A stretch of 11,588 nt of DNA from an uncultured Burkholderiaceae bacterium (GTDB lineage Bacteria > Pseudomonadota > Gammaproteobacteria > Burkholderiales > Burkholderiaceae_C), in assembly GCA_938022295.1 (NCBI GenBank), contig CALIDR010000063.1:1-11588 (forward strand), read 5' to 3'. Numbering within the stretch: the stretch's first letter is position 1; every line of letters begins with the position of its first letter. Of this stretch, positions 1 through 8,088 are shown in pieces. Under the pieces are notes generated by a model, which ran no database searches, was not told the origin of the DNA, and saw nothing but the letters and a program-made list of their open reading frames with translations. Position numbers and translations under genes: made by a program.

Positions 1-145
1 CGGCGGTCGCCGGAGGCACCCGAACCTGCGTCCGTTGCCGGGGCGCGGCTGCCCAACGGCCGGCCCGGCCTGCCGCTAGCGGGCGACGGCGGCGGCGAGG
101 GACGCAGCGCCGCGGCGCCCGCCTCGTCGCCCGCGTGCGACCACG
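1..145. other. Left-edge stretch, no gene supported
   Basis: These bases lie downstream of the MfnB-type gene in its direction of transcription. On the minus strand one frame stays open to the window edge, but it has no ATG, GTG or TTG start after the preceding gene's stop, and its product is low-complexity Ala/Pro/Gly/Arg. The GTG just after that stop leads to a TAG within about 70 bases. A plus-strand frame is also open but shows no recognisable family. No hairpin with a T-run is visible. It could be a gap, a 3' untranslated region or the start of a gene beyond the edge. Confidence 0.4.
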
Positions 146-838
146 TCAGGCGACGGCCGCGGTCGAAGCGAGCGCCGCCCGCAACGCGCCGACCCGCGCC
201 GGCTCGAGCCGCCCTGCGCGGCCGTCCGCGCAGACGGCGCTGCGAAAGCCCGCGAAGTCGGGCCCGAGCCGCCGCAGCGCCGGGGCGTCGTCGAGCCGCA
301 GCGCCCCCGCGAGGCCAGCGAGCCGCCCGCTGGCGCGCACGCGGGCGACGAACGCCGCGAGCGCGGCCGTCGGCGTCCGCTGCACCAGGCTGCCGGCGCC
401 CTTGGCGGCGGTGTCGAGCATCACGGCGCCGAACGCCGCCGGCGCGATCGCGGCGTCCACGAGCGCCAGGTCGACGCCGTCGTCGGCGAGCAGCACCGGC
501 ACCACCGACGCCGGCAGGCCGGCGAGCGCGCGCAGCAGCGCCGGCGCCCCTGGCCCGGGCGCGACGCCGACCTTCACGTCGTCGACGCCCGCGGCTGCCA
601 CCGCCTGCACGCGTGCCAGCACCGGCGCCGCGGGGGACGGATCGACGTCGCCGATCGTCGCGCTGATCCGCACGTGCGGGTGCGCGCGGCGCAGTGCCTG
701 CACGATCGGCGCGATCGCCGCCGGCGGCAGGCCGCCGAGTGCGCCCCGGGCGGGGTCCTTGAGGTCGACGAGGTCGGCGCCGGCGCCCGCGGCCTCCAGC
801 GCCTCGGCCGCGTCGCGCACGCTGACGAGCAGCCGCAT
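146..838 (-). CDS. mfnB: MfnB-type (5-formylfuran-3-yl)methyl phosphate synthase (DUF556)
   Basis: A 230-residue protein, close to the roughly 235 residues of archaeal MfnB. MfnB condenses two glyceraldehyde-3-phosphates into the furan precursor of methanofuran. Methylotrophs use the same furan in methylofuran, the cofactor of the formyltransferase/hydrolase complex. The N-terminus MRLLVSVRDAAEA and the LVDLKDP motif at 23-29 place Asp25 and Lys27 exactly where the archaeal catalytic pair lies. Lys89 (DDVKVG) and Lys146 (MLDTAAKGAGSL) match two further conserved lysines. A lysine I remember near position 120 of the archaeal enzyme is not obvious here. The start was chosen because the ATG shares one base with the upstream DUF447 stop (TGATG); a longer reading of the frame has a shadow-like N-terminus. 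It appears to be the last gene visible in the leftward operon. Confidence 0.9.
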   Translation of the reverse strand: MRLLVSVRDAAEALEAAGAGADLVDLKDPARGALGGLPPAAIAPIVQALRRAHPHVRISATIGDVDPSPAAPVLARVQAVAAAGVDDVKVGVAPGPGAPALLRALAGLPASVVPVLLADDGVDLALVDAAIAPAAFGAVMLDTAAKGAGSLVQRTPTAALAAFVARVRASGRLAGLAGALRLDDAPALRRLGPDFAGFRSAVCADGRAGRLEPARVGALRAALASTAAVA

Positions 839-1419
839 CACCGGTCGTTCGCCGGCGTCGCGGCGCGGTGGCGCGCGACCGCCTGCCGCAGCCAGGCCCA
901 CGCTTCGAGCTCCTCGGGGCCGGCCGTCTTGTCGATCGCGATCTGCAGGTGGCGCAGTTCGCTGTCGACCTTCTCGGCGGCGAGCAGGTGCAGCCGGCTG
1001 ACGAGCACCGCCGCCTCGATCACCGCCGCCTGCGCGCGGTTGAATCCGCGGAAGTCGCCGTGGCGGCCCTCGGCGACGCGCGCCAGGCGCAGCCGTGGAC
1101 GCTGCGCGTCGTCGACGTGCTCGCGCAGCGCGAGGCTCGCGTGGCCGAGCGCGCAGGCCAGGCGCACCCCGCCTTCGACCGGCAGCGTCGGCCACTCGCG
1201 CCGCGCGCCGCTGACGCAGCCGGCGAACACGCGCACGTCGGTCAGCACGTTGAGCACCGCGCGCCCGGTGGCGAGCACGTTGGCCAGCGTCGTCGACGGC
1301 TTGAACGGCATCAGCAGCACGTCGCCGTCGCCGACGTAGCGCACGCCCATCGGCGCGACGTGGACGGTGCCGTCGGCGGCCTGCGTCGTGACGACGGTTT
1401 CGTAGATCGGCTCAGGCAT
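838..1419 (-). CDS. DUF447 family protein, predicted split-barrel flavin-binding fold
   Basis: A 193-residue protein that begins MPEPIYETVVTTQ and continues with VHVAPMGVRY (about 20-29), LLMPFKPSTTLANV (about 36-49) and the VLTDVRVFAGCV stretch. These are hallmarks of DUF447 (PF04289), a family shared by methanogens and H4MPT-using methylotrophs. The N-terminal half resembles flavin-reductase-like split barrels, so FMN binding is plausible. The reaction is unknown. The gene overlaps the upstream DHPS-like gene by 8 bases (ATGCCTGA) and touches mfnB, so translation is probably coupled. The position suggests a job in making or repairing H4MPT or methylofuran. The start was set at the first Met where family similarity begins; residues encoded further upstream are low-complexity Arg/Ser. 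Confidence 0.85.
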   Translation of the reverse strand: MPEPIYETVVTTQAADGTVHVAPMGVRYVGDGDVLLMPFKPSTTLANVLATGRAVLNVLTDVRVFAGCVSGARREWPTLPVEGGVRLACALGHASLALREHVDDAQRPRLRLARVAEGRHGDFRGFNRAQAAVIEAAVLVSRLHLLAAEKVDSELRHLQIAIDKTAGPEELEAWAWLRQAVARHRAATPANDR

Positions 1420-2857
1420 GCGGGCTCGGGACCGCGGCGTTCGGGCCGCCGGAAGGTTCGGGCTCGGGCGCGGCGCGCGTCGGGCCCGGCGCGCACCAGG
1501 CGTCGAGGTCCTCGGCCGGCGCCTCGACGGCGCAGCCCCAGTCGAGCGGGCGGTCCTGCACGTAGCGCTTGCCGAGCTGCCAGGCGATCTGCGCACGCGC
1601 GAGCTCGACGCCCATGTAGAACGCGTGCGAGGCGTCGCCCTCGAGCCCCAGGCGCGGCCAGAACTCGAACGGGTCGGTGCCGCGCCTGAGCCCGTCGCGG
1701 TTGTAGACGTGCAGGCCCTCGGCGCTGACCTGGACGCGGAAGTTCGGGTCGCGCACCGCGCGGGCGGTGGCGGCGATCTCGTCGGCGGTGTCGGGAAACG
1801 GGTGCTTGTCGTGCACCGTCATCAGCGCCGGTGACAGGCCCTTGGGCAGCGTGCGGTGGGTGCCGGCGGCGTGCATGATGCGGCGCGCCCAGTCGGCCTC
1901 GCGCACCGCGCGGCGGCAGTGCCCGCTGACCTGTGTGGTCAGGATCGCCGCCGCGCCGAGCTCTTCGGCGATGCCGAGCAGCAGCGCATGGATGCCGCTC
2001 GTGTCGGCTTCGGTCAGTTCGGTGAGGTTGCCCACGCCGAGCAGGATCGGCGCGTCGGGAAACCGCTCGCGCAGGCGCTGGTAGCGGCACAGCGAGGCGA
2101 GGAAGCCGAACGGGATCGGGTCGAGGATCGCGTCGGCGAGGAAGCGCCGCCCGCGCGCCTGCAGCCGCTCGACCGCCGCCCACAGCGACGCCTCGTCGCC
2201 GGGCGCGAGCGGTACCAGCACCGGCGTGGCCGCCACTTCGTCGGCGATCCACAGCGTCTGCACGTTCAGGCTCAGCAGGTAGTCGGCGCCGGCACGGCCG
2301 CCGCGCAGCAGTTCGTCGGGCTGCATCGAGTCGACGCTGACCGTGAAGCCCTCGGCCTTCAGCGCGCGCACGGCGTCCTCGAGGTGCGGGAACGGCGTCT
2401 CGGGCAGCGCGCCGAGGTCGATCACGTCGGCGCCGTCGGCACGCAGCGCGCGCGCGCGCTCGACGATCTGCGCCACCGCGAGGCGCGGCGCGTCGACGAT
2501 CTCGGCGAAGATGGCGACCGTGTGCGCGTCGAGCGGCACCGGCCGCGCCTGGCGGCGGAAGTGCTGCGGCAGGTCCTTCAGCTCGTCGGGGCCGCGCTGC
2601 ACCGGCACGCCGAAGTGCGCCGTGAGCGCCTGCAGGTCGCCGCGGCAGCGGCCGGGCACGACGATGCGGTCGGCCGCCACCGGCCGCGGCACGCGGCGGC
2701 GGATCATCTCGGCCGTCATCAGCGCCGCGACCTGCAGGCCGATCTCGCGCACCTCCCACGTGAACGCGGTCTCGGCGCCCGGCGGCTCGATCGACGCCAG
2801 CACGCGCTCGAGCGCGGCCTGCGCGAGCCGCCCGGTCAGGAAGACGATGTGTTCCAT
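1412..2857 (-). CDS. Dihydropteroate synthase-like protein (DUF6513 / archaeal DHPS-related type)
   Basis: A 481-residue protein, much longer than a folate DHPS (about 280). Residues 1-110 form an N-terminal domain (MEHIVFLTGRLAQ, IVVPGRCRGDL) of the DUF6513 kind. Residues about 112-335 are the DHPS-like TIM barrel: VIDLGALPET at 145-154 resembles the DHPS substrate loop, and FTVSVDSMQPDELL at 171-184 matches the SVDT strand. Residues about 370-440 (RVQVSAEGLHVYNRD, FYMGVELARAQIAWQLGKRY) form a conserved C-terminal domain. The last 40 residues are a Pro/Ala-rich tail. Archaeal DHPS-related proteins are proposed to join the pterin pyrophosphate to beta-RFAP-derived arene in methanopterin synthesis, and the same step is the likely role here. 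That is inference, since I know of no direct assay in bacteria. The ATG lies inside the flavoprotein gene (22-base overlap). Confidence 0.87.
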   Translation of the reverse strand: MEHIVFLTGRLAQAALERVLASIEPPGAETAFTWEVREIGLQVAALMTAEMIRRRVPRPVAADRIVVPGRCRGDLQALTAHFGVPVQRGPDELKDLPQHFRRQARPVPLDAHTVAIFAEIVDAPRLAVAQIVERARALRADGADVIDLGALPETPFPHLEDAVRALKAEGFTVSVDSMQPDELLRGGRAGADYLLSLNVQTLWIADEVAATPVLVPLAPGDEASLWAAVERLQARGRRFLADAILDPIPFGFLASLCRYQRLRERFPDAPILLGVGNLTELTEADTSGIHALLLGIAEELGAAAILTTQVSGHCRRAVREADWARRIMHAAGTHRTLPKGLSPALMTVHDKHPFPDTADEIAATARAVRDPNFRVQVSAEGLHVYNRDGLRRGTDPFEFWPRLGLEGDASHAFYMGVELARAQIAWQLGKRYVQDRPLDWGCAVEAPAEDLDAWCAPGPTRAAPEPEPSGGPNAAVPSPHA

Positions 2858-3408
2858 TGCCGGGCGAGTTCGGCCAGGCGCGCGTCGAGCGCGGCGGCGA
2901 GCTCGGCCGGGCTCGTGACGACGAGGCAGTGGTCGATCGCGCGCAGCCGCTCGACGTTGTCGAACTCGATGCGCCGCGGGCGCAGCGTCACCCAGTCGTG
3001 CGGCGCGCGGGTGACGACGACCGGCTCGGTATCGCAGGCGAACACGATGCTCGGGATGCCGAGCTTGCCGGCCTGGGCGAACATGTTGGTCGGCAGCGTG
3101 TCGCTGATGCCGAACGCGCACTTGGCCACCGTGTTGCTCGTCGCCGGCGCGATGACGACGGTGTGGTAGACGTCCTCGTACAGCGTGCCCACCGGCACCG
3201 CGCTCGCCGTCTTGTCGCGGAAGATGCGGAAGCGCTCCTTCAGCGCCTCGACGCGCCGGCCGTACATCGGCAGCACCTCCTCGGCGGCGGCCGACAGGTA
3301 CAGGTCGACGTCGGGCAGCCGGGCCGCGACGTCGAGCGCTTCGTCGAGGAAGTGTCCCGAACCGGTGACGGCCCAGGCCAGGCGCCGGCGCGCCGCGGCT
3401 GCGGTCAT
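2836..3408 (-). CDS. dmrB: DmrB/AfpA-type flavoprotein, probable dihydromethanopterin reductase
   Basis: A 190-residue Rossmann-like flavoprotein (PF02441 type). It has a nucleotide-binding first strand (LAWAVTGSGHFLDEAL, 10-25), then LYLSAAAEEVLPMYGRR (37-52), a typical FMN-contact segment VVIAPATSNTVAKCAFGISD (84-103) and LPTNMFAQ (105-112). Archaeal DmrB and its Burkholderia homologue reduce dihydromethanopterin to H4MPT using reduced FMN, and the sequence belongs to that archaeoflavoprotein group. The neighbourhood of H4MPT genes supports that reading. A phosphopantothenoylcysteine decarboxylase-type role is less likely, since the PASANT motif is replaced by PATSNTVAK. The ATG lies 19 bases after the regulator stop with only a weak ribosome binding site, so coupling to the regulator gene is likely. 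The gene overlaps the next one by 22 bases. Confidence 0.8.
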   Translation of the reverse strand: MTAAAARRRLAWAVTGSGHFLDEALDVAARLPDVDLYLSAAAEEVLPMYGRRVEALKERFRIFRDKTASAVPVGTLYEDVYHTVVIAPATSNTVAKCAFGISDTLPTNMFAQAGKLGIPSIVFACDTEPVVVTRAPHDWVTLRPRRIEFDNVERLRAIDHCLVVTSPAELAAALDARLAELARQWNTSSS

Positions 3409-3427
3409 CGTCGTCCGGTCGGCGGGG

Positions 3428-5374
<1,947 letters not shown>

Positions 5375-5380
5375 CGTCTG

Positions 5381-5386
5381 TCTCCT
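5381..5386 (-). promoter_or_regulatory. Ribosome binding site of the sigma-54 regulator
   Basis: On the minus strand AGGAGA is followed by CAGACG and then ATG at 5374-5372. It is the clearest Shine-Dalgarno site in the window and decides the regulator start in favour of MNTAVHDPQQ over the upstream ATG at 5470. Confidence 0.8.
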
Positions 5387-5388
5387 GC

Positions 5389-5408
5389 GGCAGGTCTCGG
5401 GGCCTGCC
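5389..5408. repeat. Inverted repeat GGCAGG-N8-CCTGCC
   Basis: Perfect 6-base arms (5389-5394 and 5403-5408) flank 8 bases, just upstream of the regulator ribosome binding site. It may be an operator or enhancer site for the divergent activator or a hairpin in the regulator leader. In such GC-rich DNA a chance match is also possible. Confidence 0.4.
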
Positions 5409-5443
5409 TCGATGGCCCTCCCAACGGCGGGCCGGGGCGCATT

Positions 5444-5453
5444 GTGGCGCCAC
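5444..5453. repeat. Perfect 10-base palindrome GTGGCGCCAC
   Basis: This uninterrupted palindrome sits near the middle of the divergent intergenic region, about 95-100 bases upstream of the predicted transcription start of the folB string. That is a usual distance for a sigma-54 activator site. No binding specificity can be read from the sequence, so the role is inferred from position only. Confidence 0.35.
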
Positions 5454-5475
5454 GCGGCGGGTGCGGCCATCGGGG

Positions 5476-5495
5476 CCGACCATCGGCGGGGTCGG
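5476..5495. repeat. Inverted repeat CCGACC-N8-GGTCGG followed by TTTT
   Basis: Perfect 6-base arms (5476-5481 and 5490-5495) flank 8 bases, with GTTTT directly after on the plus strand. It has the same 6-8-6 geometry as the repeat at 5389-5408. The T-run gives it a faint terminator look, but the stem is short and it lies upstream of the proposed promoter, so an activator-binding site is equally possible. Confidence 0.35.
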
Positions 5496-5519
5496 GTTTT
5501 CGCGGGGGGCGGCGCCGGC

Positions 5520-5535
5520 GGGCCCGGAAGTTGCA
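5520..5535 (+). promoter_or_regulatory. Predicted sigma-54 (-24/-12) promoter of the folB-mptG-mtdB-mch string
   Basis: GGGCCCG-GAAG-TTGCA compares with the RpoN consensus TGGCACG-N4-TTGCA. The invariant GG (5521-5522) and GC (5533-5534) are present with exactly 10 bases between them. The -12 element TTGCA matches fully, and 5 of 7 positions of the -24 element match. Transcription would start near 5545-5548, leaving a leader of about 40 bases before the ATG at 5585. The neighbouring divergent gene encodes a sigma-54 activator with an intact GAFTGA. The match was found by eye in a GC-rich region, so it remains a prediction. Confidence 0.6.
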
Positions 5536-5584
5536 GCCCGGCGCGTCACAATCGCGCCCCTCGCCCACCCCACCCGCACCTTCG

Positions 5585-6076
5585 ATGTCGACCCTCCACC
5601 CCCTGGCCGCGCACCGCCACGCCGCCCAGCCGCAGCCGGACGCCGAACCGCTCGATCTCGTCTTCATCGAGGGCTTCGTCGGCCAGACCGTGATCGGCAT
5701 CCACCACAGCGAGCTGCACGAGCCGCAGCCGCTCGAGATCGACGTCTGCGCCGGCACGCCGCGGCCGCTGGCGTGCGACACCGACCGCATCGCCGACACG
5801 ATCGACTACGGCGAGGTGCGGCTGCGCCTGCAGCGGCTGCTGGCCGAACACCGTGTGCAGCTGCTCGAGTCGCTGGCGGAACAGATTGCGCACATCGTGC
5901 TCATCGAGTTCGGCGCCCGCTGGGTGCGCGTGCGCGTGGCCAAGCCGCGCAAGTTCGACGACGTGCGCGCGGTCGGCGTCGTGATCGAGCGGCGCCGCGT
6001 CGGCCCGCCCGAGCCGGCGCGCAGCGCCGCGATCCTGCGCCTGATCGGCACCGGCATGGTCCCGGGTTCGGCCTGA
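5585..6076 (+). CDS. folB: FolB-type dihydroneopterin aldolase, probably for H4MPT synthesis
   Basis: A 163-residue protein, about 40 longer than E. coli FolB. The core starts at residue 23 (LDLVFIEGFVGQTVIGIHHSELH) and runs to GVVIERRR near 138. Conserved positions are visible: Glu43 after the first strand-turn, Tyr75 in IDYGEV, the LLESLAEQIA helix (93-102) and Lys120 in RVRVAKPRKF, which matches the catalytic lysine. The enzyme would cleave dihydroneopterin to 6-hydroxymethyl-dihydropterin plus glycolaldehyde. First place in the H4MPT string suggests the pterin goes to H4MPT rather than only folate. Extra residues are a His/Pro/Ala N-terminus (1-22) and a C-terminal tail (139-163). No better start exists, as there is no ATG, GTG or TTG between residue 2 and the core. 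The ATG has no evident Shine-Dalgarno site. A FolX-type epimerase activity cannot be excluded. Confidence 0.82.
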   Translation: MSTLHPLAAHRHAAQPQPDAEPLDLVFIEGFVGQTVIGIHHSELHEPQPLEIDVCAGTPRPLACDTDRIADTIDYGEVRLRLQRLLAEHRVQLLESLAEQIAHIVLIEFGARWVRVRVAKPRKFDDVRAVGVVIERRRVGPPEPARSAAILRLIGTGMVPGSA

Positions 6077-6093
6077 AGCGCGCCGACGCCGCG

Positions 6094-7119
6094 GTGCACG
6101 ACGACACGACGCTCTGGCCCGCCGACGCCCGCCTTTGCGGCGCGCCGCCGGCGGCCGTGCGCGTGCACGCGCCGGGGCGGCTGCACCTGGGTTTCCTCGA
6201 CCCCGGCGGCTCGCTCGGCCGGCGCTTCGGCAGCCTCGGCCTCGTCGTCGACGGCTTCGAGACCGTCGTCGAGCTGCGCCGCGCGGACGCCGACGCCTGC
6301 GCCGCCGAAGCCGGCGCCGACCCCCGGGCGCTCGAGCGCGCCCGGCGCCACCTCGACGCGCTGCGCCGCGCCACCGGCGACGCCACGCCGCTGCAGCTGC
6401 GCCTGGTGGCGACGCTGCCGGCGCACGCCGGGCTCGGCTCGGGCACGCAGCTCGCGCTGGCCGTCGGCCACGCGTTCGCGGCCGTCACCGGCCGGCGGAC
6501 GACGACGCCCGAGATCGCCCGCCTGACCGGCCGCGGCCTGCGCTCGGGCGTGGGCATCGCCGGCTACGACCTCGGCGGGCTGCTGCTCGACGGCGGGCCG
6601 GCGGCCGACGGCTCGCCGGCACCGCTGCTGTCGCGCGTGGCGCTGCCGGCGGCGTGGCGGGTGCTGCTCGTGCTCGACCGCGGCTGCGAAGGGCTGAGCG
6701 GCGAGCGCGAGAAGCAGGCGCTGGCCGCCTTGCCGCCGCTGCCGCGCGCGGCCGCCGCCGACCTGTGCCACCAGGTCTTGATGCGCGTGCTGCCGGGTGC
6801 TGCGTGTGGCGACTTCGACGCCTTCGCCGCCGGGCTGACGGCGTTGCAGCAGGTGCTCGGCGCGCACTTCGCGCCGGCGCAGGGCGGCAGCGCCTACACG
6901 AGCCCCGCCGTCGCTCGGGTGCTCGGCTGGATCGCCGACCACGCGCCGGCGGCCGTCGGCCAGAGCTCGTGGGGACCCACGGGCTTCGCCGTGCTGCCCT
7001 CCCCTGCCGCCGCCGAGGCGGCGCTGGCCGCCGCGCGGGCGGCCGGCTTCGTCGACCCGCGCCTGGAGCCGCACATCGTGCGCGCGCGCCGGCACGGCGC
7101 CACGCTGCACCCGCTTTGA
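6094..7119 (+). CDS. mptG: Beta-ribofuranosylaminobenzene 5'-phosphate synthase (GHMP family)
   Basis: A 341-residue GHMP-superfamily protein, within the usual length for beta-RFAP synthases. These couple PRPP with 4-aminobenzoate or 4-hydroxybenzoate and release CO2, the first committed step of H4MPT synthesis. Visible motifs are VRVHAPGRLHLGFLDPGG (22-39), the GHMP glycine loop LPAHAGLGSGTQLALA (108-123), RGLRSGVGIAGYDLGG (147-162) and a C-terminal GQSSWGPTGFAV (289-300). All are typical of bacterial and archaeal homologues. No ATG lies in frame near the N-terminus. I chose GTG at 6094, 17 bases after the folB stop; the next GTGs (6157, 6163) would cut into the conserved first strand, and upstream codons are not family-like. 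The gene lies 32 bases before mtdB in the same operon. Confidence 0.88.
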   Translation: MHDDTTLWPADARLCGAPPAAVRVHAPGRLHLGFLDPGGSLGRRFGSLGLVVDGFETVVELRRADADACAAEAGADPRALERARRHLDALRRATGDATPLQLRLVATLPAHAGLGSGTQLALAVGHAFAAVTGRRTTTPEIARLTGRGLRSGVGIAGYDLGGLLLDGGPAADGSPAPLLSRVALPAAWRVLLVLDRGCEGLSGEREKQALAALPPLPRAAAADLCHQVLMRVLPGAACGDFDAFAAGLTALQQVLGAHFAPAQGGSAYTSPAVARVLGWIADHAPAAVGQSSWGPTGFAVLPSPAAAEAALAAARAAGFVDPRLEPHIVRARRHGATLHPL

Positions 7120-7151
7120 CGAACCGCCCGCGCGCGGCGGGCACCGCTGCC

Positions 7152-8060
7152 ATGGAACGACCCTACATCCTGCACATGTTCACCCCCGGGCCGCAGATGA
7201 GCCCGTTCGACGTCAACATGGCTGCCGACGCCGGCTACCAGATCGTCGTCCCGTACTGCCATGTGGGCCCGGAGGCGGTGGCCGCGCTGACGCAGGACGC
7301 GATCTTCTCGCGCGGCCCCAAGGGCGTCGCGCGCACGGGCCTGTTCATCGGCGGGCGCGACGCGCTGCTGGCCGCCGACATGCTCGAGCGCTCGCGCAAG
7401 GCGATGGTGCCGCCATTCGTCGTCTCGGTGTTCGCCGACCCGAGCGGCGCCTACACGACGGCCGCTGCCCTCGTGGCCAGCGTCGAGGCGGCGCTGCAGC
7501 GCCACCACGGCAGTGCGCTGGCGGGACGGCGCGTGCTGCTGATCGGCGGCAGCGGGCCGGTGGGCCGCATCGCCGCCGTGCTGTGCGCGCAGCAGGGGGC
7601 GACTGCCGTGCTGTCGAGCCACAAGGGCGCCGCCGCCGCGCAGGCCGCCGCCGACGAGACCGGGCGCCGCTTCGGCGTCGCGCTGCACGGCGCCTCGGGC
7701 GCCGGGCGCGACGACCTGCGCGCCGCGCTCGCCGAGGCCGACGTCGTGATCGGCGTGGCCGCCGCCGGCGTGCAGGTGATGAGCGCCGACGACCGCGCCG
7801 CCGCGACGCGGATGAAGGTCGCCGCCGACGTCAACGCGGTGCCGCCCGCGGGACTGGCAGGCGTCGGCCCGATGGACGACGGCAAGCCGATCGACGGCAC
7901 GTCCGCGGTGGGGATCGGGGCGCTGGCGATCGGCAACGTGAAGTACCAGGTCCAGCACCGGCTGCTGGTGCGCATGCGCAATGCCGAGCAGCCGGTCGCG
8001 CTCGGCTTCGCCGAGGCGTTCGCCGCGGCGCGCGAGTTCCTGGCCGAGAAGGCCGCCTGA
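7152..8060 (+). CDS. mtdB: NAD(P)-dependent methylene-H4MPT dehydrogenase MtdB
   Basis: A 302-residue protein. It oxidises methylene-H4MPT to methenyl-H4MPT in the cytoplasm, the first oxidation after formaldehyde is condensed with H4MPT. The opening ILHMFTPGPQMSPFDVNMA (6-24), LTQDAIFSRGP (46-56), RTGLFIGG (61-68) and PPFVVSVFADPSGAYTT (87-103) match MtdB of Methylobacterium rather than MtdA. The Rossmann loop is GGSGPVGR (132-139), followed by a second strand ending SSHKG (155-159). The C-terminal part AADVNAVPPAGLAGVG and GIGALAIGNVKYQ is also characteristic. The loop GxGPVG is closer to that of MtdA, which is of interest for coenzyme choice. The ATG has only a weak ribosome binding site. 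The gene sits between mptG and the MfnD-like ligase. Confidence 0.95.
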   Translation: MERPYILHMFTPGPQMSPFDVNMAADAGYQIVVPYCHVGPEAVAALTQDAIFSRGPKGVARTGLFIGGRDALLAADMLERSRKAMVPPFVVSVFADPSGAYTTAAALVASVEAALQRHHGSALAGRRVLLIGGSGPVGRIAAVLCAQQGATAVLSSHKGAAAAQAAADETGRRFGVALHGASGAGRDDLRAALAEADVVIGVAAAGVQVMSADDRAAATRMKVAADVNAVPPAGLAGVGPMDDGKPIDGTSAVGIGALAIGNVKYQVQHRLLVRMRNAEQPVALGFAEAFAAAREFLAEKAA

Positions 8061-8088
8061 GCGCGGGCGCGCACGGCAGCCGCGCGGG

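Noticed and set aside
839..1195. An N-terminal extension of mfnB by 119 codons
   Set aside because: The extra residues are low-complexity and overlap the DUF447 gene throughout. Family similarity starts at the ATG at 838.
5445..5460. TGGCGCCACGCGGCGG read as a sigma-54 promoter
   Set aside because: The -12 position has CG instead of GC at the required 10-base distance from the GG, and no TTGC element.
5375..5470. An upstream start for the regulator at 5470
   Set aside because: It would add 32 low-complexity residues and bypass the good AGGAGA site at 5381-5386. It would also run across the intergenic repeats.
5476..5500. A rho-independent terminator at the CCGACC/GGTCGG repeat with TTTT
   Set aside because: The stem is only 6 base pairs with an 8-base loop and 4 Ts, and no plus-strand gene ends just upstream of it.
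7152..8060. Assignment of the dehydrogenase as MtdA
   Set aside because: The substrate-domain motifs (LHMFTPGPQMSPFDVNM, DVNAVPPAGLAG, GALAIGNVKYQ) are those of MtdB. Only the nucleotide loop resembles MtdA.
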